From the NCBI GenBank assembly GCA_937898195.1, contig CALEJD010000036.1, positions 1 to 11,841 of the forward strand: a stretch of 11,841 nucleotides of DNA, read 5' to 3'. Below the pieces are notes generated by a model. It was not told the origin of the DNA. It saw nothing but the letters and a program-made list of their open reading frames with translations, and ran no database searches. The DNA comes from an uncultured Clostridia bacterium (GTDB lineage: Bacteria > Bacillota > Clostridia > Oscillospirales > Acutalibacteraceae). Positions 6,943 to 11,841 of this stretch are shown piece by piece; position 1 is the first letter of the stretch, and each line of letters starts with the position of its first letter. Made by a program: the position numbers and the translations under genes.

Positions 6943-7536
6943 TTATTCTCCTAAATATTTTGGTAATTCTTCTACAAATTTTCTTAAAGCGTTTCCGCGG
7001 TGGCTAACCTTGTCTTTTTCTTCTGCTGAAAGCTCACCGAATGTTTTATCACCTACAAGGAATACAGGGTCATAGCCAAAACCGCCGTTACCTTGCACTT
7101 CGTGAGCGATTACACCCTCGCAAGTGCCACGTACTGTGAAGCTTCTGCCATCTGGGAAGCAACAACACACACAACTTACAAATCGTGCTGTTCTCTTCTC
7201 ATCAGGAACATCTTTCATAAGTCCTAAAAGCTTTTCGTTGTTTTTTGCGTCGTTGCCGTGTTCACCACCGAAACGAGCTGAATAAACACCGGGCGCACCG
7301 TCAAGAAAGTCAACCATAAGTCCCGAATCGTCTGCAACACAAACCATTCCACTTTCTTTGCAACCGCTATCTGCTTTTAAGAAAGCATTTTCTTCAAATG
7401 TAGTGCCTGTTTCATCAACATCTGAAAGAGTGATTCCTACCATATCAGCAGTTAAAACATTTATGCCAAGAGGTGCAAGAATTCTTTGCAACTCTGCCTG
7501 TTTTTTCATATTATGAGTGGCGATTAAAAAGTCCAA
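6943..7536 (-). CDS. rdgB: XTP/dITP diphosphatase (RdgB/HAM1 family)
   Basis: House-cleaning enzyme that hydrolyses XTP, ITP and dITP to monophosphates so they are not built into nucleic acids. The 197-residue protein has the full set of family motifs: ATHNMKK (6-12), DETGTTFEENA (41-51), ADDSGL (68-73), GAPGVYSARF (80-89), GFGYDPVF (152-159) and SHRGNAL (178-184). A cysteine cluster (SCVCCC, 121-126) is unusual. The start is TTG at 7536: the next in-frame ATG would delete the nucleotide-binding ATHN motif, so TTG is required. AGAGGGG (7542-7548) serves as ribosome binding site. The first 26 bases overlap the end of ftsY. Confidence 0.96.
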   Translation of the reverse strand: MDFLIATHNMKKQAELQRILAPLGINVLTADMVGITLSDVDETGTTFEENAFLKADSGCKESGMVCVADDSGLMVDFLDGAPGVYSARFGGEHGNDAKNNEKLLGLMKDVPDEKRTARFVSCVCCCFPDGRSFTVRGTCEGVIAHEVQGNGGFGYDPVFLVGDKTFGELSAEEKDKVSHRGNALRKFVEELPKYLGE

Positions 7537-8659
7537 AGAAACCCCTCTTTTCTTTCTTCTCTGTTTTTTCTTCGGTTATCTCTTCTTCCTGTTCAAATCT
7601 GCCGTCATCTGCTTCGGCAATTTCTTCAGGCTCTCCACCGTCTTCATTGGGGAGTTCTTCTTCTTGTAAAATATCTTCATTAATGTCTTCGCATTCTTCG
7701 ACACTCTCTTCGTTAATTTCAAGTTGAATATCCTCCTCTTCTTTATAATCTATCTTGTCAAACAAACCGTCTGCAAATGCTTCTGGCTTGAACGGTTGCA
7801 AGTCGTCAATCTGTTCACCAACGCCGATAAACTTAACTGGGATACCGAGTTCATTCTTAATAGCAAGAACAACACCACCTCGAGCAGTACCATCAAGTTT
7901 TGTGAGCACGATACCTGTAATATCTGCAACGCTCTTGAATTCACGAGCCTGATTAACTGCATTCTGCCCTGTTGTTGCATCAAGCACCAACAAAACTTCA
8001 CGGTCAGAGTATGGCAATTCACGGTCAATAACGCGATAAATCTTATTAAGCTCATCCATAAGATTTTTCTTGTTGTGAAGACGACCAGCAGTGTCAATAA
8101 TAATGATTTCGCTATCTCTTGCCTTTGCAGCGCTGATTGTATCAAAAACAACTGCGGCAGGGTCTGCGCCCTCTTTATGCTTAACAATGTCAACACCTGA
8201 ACGGTCTGCCCAAATTTGCAACTGGTCAATTGCAGCAGCACGGAATGTATCAGCTGCACCAAGAATAACACTCTTGCCCTGTGCTTTATACATAGCCGCC
8301 ATTTTACCGATTGTTGTTGTCTTGCCAACACCGTTAACACCGATTACAAGAATAACTGATGGAACTGTGATAAGCCCCATATCTTCGCCACCATAGAGCA
8401 TTTCTGCAACGATTGTTTTTATCTGCTGACGAATTGCTTCAGAGCCTTTGATTTTGCCCTTTGCCACTTCTTCACGAAGTTTTTCTGTAATCTCAACGGC
8501 AGTTGTAACACCAACGTCACCCATAACAAGAATTTCTTCAAGTTCTGTATAAAGGTCGTCGGTTACTTCGTCGAAGCTATCGAGCATATCGTCAATAGCC
8601 CCTGCCATTTTATTTCTTGTCTTTGTAAGACCAAAGTTAATCTTTTTGAAAATTCCCAT
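7511..8659 (-). CDS. ftsY: Signal recognition particle receptor FtsY, with C-terminal acidic extension
   Basis: SRP receptor GTPase that docks ribosome-nascent chains at the membrane. The 382-residue protein starts MGIFKKINFGLTKTRNKM, an amphipathic start joined directly to the N domain. The GTPase follows: G1 GVNGVGKTT (107-115), DTFRAAA (137-143), DTAGR (189-193), TKLDG (253-257), and the closing GVGEQIDDLQPF (279-290). The NG core ends near residue 303. The remaining ~78 residues are very rich in Glu/Asp and end KKEKRGFFGLFNRHS. Most FtsY proteins carry such an acidic domain, when present, at the N-terminus. The start has AAAGGA at 8668-8673, 19 bases after the smc stop. The end overlaps rdgB by 26 bases. 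The enzyme call is certain; the role of the tail is not. Confidence 0.97.
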   Translation of the reverse strand: MGIFKKINFGLTKTRNKMAGAIDDMLDSFDEVTDDLYTELEEILVMGDVGVTTAVEITEKLREEVAKGKIKGSEAIRQQIKTIVAEMLYGGEDMGLITVPSVILVIGVNGVGKTTTIGKMAAMYKAQGKSVILGAADTFRAAAIDQLQIWADRSGVDIVKHKEGADPAAVVFDTISAAKARDSEIIIIDTAGRLHNKKNLMDELNKIYRVIDRELPYSDREVLLVLDATTGQNAVNQAREFKSVADITGIVLTKLDGTARGGVVLAIKNELGIPVKFIGVGEQIDDLQPFKPEAFADGLFDKIDYKEEEDIQLEINEESVEECEDINEDILQEEELPNEDGGEPEEIAEADDGRFEQEEEITEEKTEKKEKRGFFGLFNRHS

Positions 8660-8678
8660 AATGATTTTCCTTTATTTT

Positions 8679-11600
8679 TTATGCTAAACCAAGTTTTCTT
8701 GCCATTTCTGCGGTCTTCAACTCTAAAATCTTAGATACGCCTTCTTCTTGCATTGTAACACCATAGAGCATATCTGCTTCTTCCATTGTGCCACGACGGT
8801 GAGTAATAAGAATAAACTGTGTATTCTTTGTCATTCGTCTTACATACTGTGCATAACGAACAACGTTAACATCATCGAGAGCTGCTTCAACTTCGTCGAA
8901 GATTACGAATGGTGCAGGTGTAACCTTGAGAATTGCAAAGAGAAGTGCAATCGCCGAAAGTCCCTTTTCGCCACCTGAAAGCAAGTTGATATTTTGAACA
9001 TTTTTGCCAGGTGGTTGAACCTTGATTTCAATGTCACATTCAAGGACATTCATTTCATCTTCAAGCACTAATTCAGCTTTACCACCACCGAAGAGTTCAG
9101 CAAATGTTTCACCAAAAGCAGTGTTAATTTTCTGGAACTGTTCACGGAACTGAACGCTCATTTTTGTTGTCAAATCATCAATAAGGCGAATAAGCTCTGC
9201 CTTTGATTTTTCAACATCGCCGATTTGCTCTGACATAAACTCATATCTTTCTGATACTTCCTTATATTCGTCAATAGCAGAAACATTGACAGAGCCCAGA
9301 CCACGAATCTCGTTTTTAAGTGCTGAAAGACGGGTTCTTGCTTCACCGATGTTTTCAATGACAATTTCAAGTGCGATTGCTTCGCGTCTTGTAAGTTGAT
9401 ATTCATCATAGAGTTTTGAATTGTATTCTTCAAACTCATTAAGCATTGATGCTTTTCTTTCTTCAAGACGAGCAAGTTCACCGCTGACTCTTTCTCTTTC
9501 AGAACTCTTTTCTTTTTCAAGATTTCGAAGGTCTGTATTCTCTTTTTCGAGAGTAGTTCTCTCTTCAATCAAATCGTCAACATTTGTCTTTGCGTCGCCA
9601 CATTGTTTGCGAAGTTCATCAGCAGATGCACGAAGACTCTCAATATCTTTTGTGAGCCAGATGTTTTTATTCTTAAATGCTTCGATTTCTTTGTCCAGTT
9701 CTTCGAGTCTTGTTGTTTTTGAGCCTTTGAGAATATCCAAACGACGAATATTATCATCTGCAGATTCAATATCTTTCTGGAATCCGAGAATTTCGAGTCT
9801 GATTTGTTCCGCTTTCTGTGACAATTCTTCACGCGCGTGGCCGAGACTTTCTCTGTCACCGCTGACTGCTTCAAGACTCTTTTCTTTCTGTGCGATTTCT
9901 TCGTTTAATTCTTCAACTTTCTGACGAGCAACAATACTGTCACTATTTATTTTCTCAATTCTTTCATTGAGAATTTTTTCTTCGTCAAGAAGCTCTTTCA
10001 CGCCACCAGAAGATGTTTCATATTCGCTTTCTGCAAGTTTATATTCACCTTCAAGACGGATTTTTTCTTCGTTAGCTGAAAGAATGTCACCCTCAATGCC
10101 TTCAAGGTCAGCAATAGCAGAAGCCAAATCTTCACTGAGCATTTTTTCTTGAACTGCAAGGTTGTTTTTCTTATCTTCAAGGTCTTTAACTGATGCTAAA
10201 AGCTTTTCAATCTCGTTAGAGCGAGAGAGCATTCCCACGCCCTGTGCTTTACTACCACCGGTCATTGAGCCGCCAGCATTGATAACTTGTCCGTCAAGAG
10301 TTACAATTTTAAATCTGTTATTATATTTTTTAGACATTGAAATAGCAGAGTCCATATCGTCGCAAACTACTGTTCTGCCTAAAAGGTTTTCAATAATTTC
10401 CGCATATTTTTTATCTGCAGTTACAAGGTCTGATGCAAGACTTACAAAGCCATAAGCATCGTCAAGATTTTTCTCTTCAAGACCACGAGCCTTAATTGAT
10501 GTGATTGGTAAAAATGTCGCTCTACCACCATGAGTTTCTTTAAGGAACTCAATAGCACGCTTTGCATCCTTTTCATCATCAACAATAATGTTTTGAAGAG
10601 CCGTACCCAAAGCAGTTTCAACTGCTACTGAATATTTATCTTTAACTGTTATGAGTTGTGAAAGTGGTCCATGAACACCACGAAGTGCTCCACGCTTGCT
10701 TTCTTTCATAACACTACGAACAGAGCCTTGATAACCCTCCATATTCTTTTCAAGGTCATCAAGAATTCTAATTCTTTCATTTTTACGGTCGATTTCACTA
10801 TCAAGAGCAGCGATTTCTGCTTTAATCTTTTCACTCTTTGCAGTTCTTGTTTCAACCTTTATTCTGTATCCATCAACAGCATTTTTATATCCATTGATTT
10901 TTTCTGTACATTCATCTAACTCTTTTTGAGCGTTATTTTTCTTTTCTTCAAGAGCTAAAACAACATCTCTACGATTACCAAGCAAATCTACAATAACAGA
11001 AATTCTTGACTTGATTTCTTCAATTTGTGAATTTGCAGTTTCGCTTATAACACGATTATCTGCAAGACTAACTGTTAAAAGTGAGATTTCTTTTGAAAGT
11101 TCTGCGGCAACTGATGCAAACTCGTCATTTTCAGTTTGAAGCTTTTCAATTTCACCAATTTGATTTTGAAGTCTCTCTTGTGCTAACTTAAGACCTTCTT
11201 CTGCCTTTGACTTATCTGCATTTGCATTTTCTATTTGTGTGTCAATGTCAACCTCATCATCATTTGCAGATGTCTTATCTTTTTCAAGTCTTTCAATAGA
11301 CTCGTTATTATGAGCAATAGAGTTTTCATAAACCTTTGCTTGACTTTCAAGCTCGGCTGCTTGCTCTTCAAAATGAGATGTTGAACCACGAATTTCTTCA
11401 ATCTTAACATTGATTTCGTGAGTTTTCTCAATAATATCGTTCATTTTCTGCTCAATTTCTTCAAGCTGCTTTTGAGCATCTTTATACTGAACAGATGCAA
11501 TATCTATTTTTCTGTCTTGCTCTTTTAATTTTTCTTGAGTTTTTTCAATATTATGTAACCAAATACCGATTTCAAGATTTTTTCTTTCTTCAGCAAGCAC

Positions 11601-11841
11601 TAAAAACTTTTGTGCCTTTTCACTTTGAGTTTTAAGTGGACCCACACGACTTTCAAGTTCAGTTAAAATATCACGAAGACGAACAAGATTTTCTTCAGCT
11701 TGTCCGAGACGTTTAAGAGCATCGTTTCTTCTGTAACGGAAGTGTGAAATACCCGCTGCTTCTTCAAACATTTCACGACGTTCACCTGACTTTGAAGAAA
11801 TAAGCTCAGCAATCTTGCCTTGGCTGACCATTGAATAACCG
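8679..11841 (-). CDS. smc: Chromosome segregation protein SMC, 5' end outside the window
   Basis: SMC is the ATPase of the SMC-ScpAB complex that folds and separates chromosomes. The frame enters at the window edge, reading GYSMVSQGKIAEL, so the N-terminal ~140 residues with the Walker A motif are missing. Numbering from the first Met (11831): EEAAGI at 23-28, then coiled coil to ~360, the hinge at ~365-530 (GYQGSVRSVMK at its start, GGSMTGGS near its end), coiled coil back to ~930, and the ATPase C-terminal half with signature LSGGEKGLSA (951-960), Walker B FVIFDE (975-980), AALDD (984-988) and H-loop LITHRR (1008-1013). The signature has Gly-Leu-Ser where Ala-Leu-Thr is usual. No internal stop or frameshift is seen. 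It is the first gene of the visible cluster. Confidence 0.98.
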   Translation of the reverse strand, partial: GYSMVSQGKIAELISSKSGERREMFEEAAGISHFRYRRNDALKRLGQAEENLVRLRDILTELESRVGPLKTQSEKAQKFLVLAEERKNLEIGIWLHNIEKTQEKLKEQDRKIDIASVQYKDAQKQLEEIEQKMNDIIEKTHEINVKIEEIRGSTSHFEEQAAELESQAKVYENSIAHNNESIERLEKDKTSANDDEVDIDTQIENANADKSKAEEGLKLAQERLQNQIGEIEKLQTENDEFASVAAELSKEISLLTVSLADNRVISETANSQIEEIKSRISVIVDLLGNRRDVVLALEEKKNNAQKELDECTEKINGYKNAVDGYRIKVETRTAKSEKIKAEIAALDSEIDRKNERIRILDDLEKNMEGYQGSVRSVMKESKRGALRGVHGPLSQLITVKDKYSVAVETALGTALQNIIVDDEKDAKRAIEFLKETHGGRATFLPITSIKARGLEEKNLDDAYGFVSLASDLVTADKKYAEIIENLLGRTVVCDDMDSAISMSKKYNNRFKIVTLDGQVINAGGSMTGGSKAQGVGMLSRSNEIEKLLASVKDLEDKKNNLAVQEKMLSEDLASAIADLEGIEGDILSANEEKIRLEGEYKLAESEYETSSGGVKELLDEEKILNERIEKINSDSIVARQKVEELNEEIAQKEKSLEAVSGDRESLGHAREELSQKAEQIRLEILGFQKDIESADDNIRRLDILKGSKTTRLEELDKEIEAFKNKNIWLTKDIESLRASADELRKQCGDAKTNVDDLIEERTTLEKENTDLRNLEKEKSSERERVSGELARLEERKASMLNEFEEYNSKLYDEYQLTRREAIALEIVIENIGEARTRLSALKNEIRGLGSVNVSAIDEYKEVSERYEFMSEQIGDVEKSKAELIRLIDDLTTKMSVQFREQFQKINTAFGETFAELFGGGKAELVLEDEMNVLECDIEIKVQPPGKNVQNINLLSGGEKGLSAIALLFAILKVTPAPFVIFDEVEAALDDVNVVRYAQYVRRMTKNTQFILITHRRGTMEEADMLYGVTMQEEGVSKILELKTAEMARKLGLA

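Noticed and set aside
7473..7727. Plus-strand Ser-rich ORF
   Set aside because: It is the antisense of the Glu/Asp-rich FtsY tail (GAA/GAG read backwards gives TTC/CTC and Ser-rich frames), with no start context or family pattern.
7724..8340. Plus- and minus-strand ORFs of 158 and 196 codons inside ftsY
   Set aside because: Both are alternative frames of the conserved GTPase domain with no recognisable motif.
9421..9924. Plus-strand ORF of 167 codons inside smc
   Set aside because: Low-complexity Ser/Phe/Leu-rich antisense of the SMC coiled coil; no supporting ribosome binding site or domain.
1..11841. CRISPR array, insertion sequence, prophage or defence system
   Set aside because: No regularly spaced repeats, transposase or integrase motifs, or defence-gene signatures were seen. 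Except for the hydrolase fragment and the DMP19-like gene, the genes are ordinary housekeeping or transport functions.

Overview
The window is made of two unlike blocks that meet abruptly near position 2020. Bases 1 to about 2020 are GC-rich (57% in the line I counted, 61-120), favour GC-ending codons, and carry three plus-strand genes. The rest, to the window end, is clearly AT-richer and carries nine tightly packed minus-strand housekeeping genes. Both blocks look like Clostridia (Bacillota), judged from gene families, AGGAGG-type ribosome binding sites and gene order. The right block resembles the smc-ftsY region of Oscillospirales/Ruminococcaceae-like bacteria. The taxonomy is inference.

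Left block: a hairpin-forming repeat at the window edge, a YbaK/EbsC-type Cys-tRNA(Pro) deacylase, a lone membrane PTS subunit IIC of the PF13303 type, a strong Rho-independent terminator, then a near-consensus sigma-A promoter driving an esterase-like alpha/beta hydrolase. Only the first ~96 codons of that gene are present.

Right block, in transcription order (right to left): smc (5' end beyond the window), ftsY, rdgB (TTG start inside ftsY), a TPR/DMP19-like hypothetical protein, a YhbY-type CRM RNA-binding protein, nadD, yqeK, rsfS and leuS. Neighbours overlap or are separated by at most 35 bases, so this reads as one long operon. It links chromosome organisation (SMC), membrane targeting of proteins (FtsY), nucleotide-pool cleaning (RdgB, YqeK), NAD synthesis (NadD), ribosome assembly and silencing (YhbY, RsfS) and translation (LeuS).

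At about 2014-2025 the hydrolase (plus) and leuS (minus) run head-on into each other and both lose their 3' ends. With the base-composition shift, this points to a chimeric join, most likely an assembly artefact or otherwise a recent rearrangement. By chance of codon usage the leuS frame stays open through the whole left block to position 1. No mobile element, CRISPR array, tRNA or rRNA was seen, and I found no convincing new multi-gene system. The most interesting native biology is FtsY with its acidic and membrane-type segment moved to the C-terminus, and the TPR/DMP19-like protein embedded in an essential operon.
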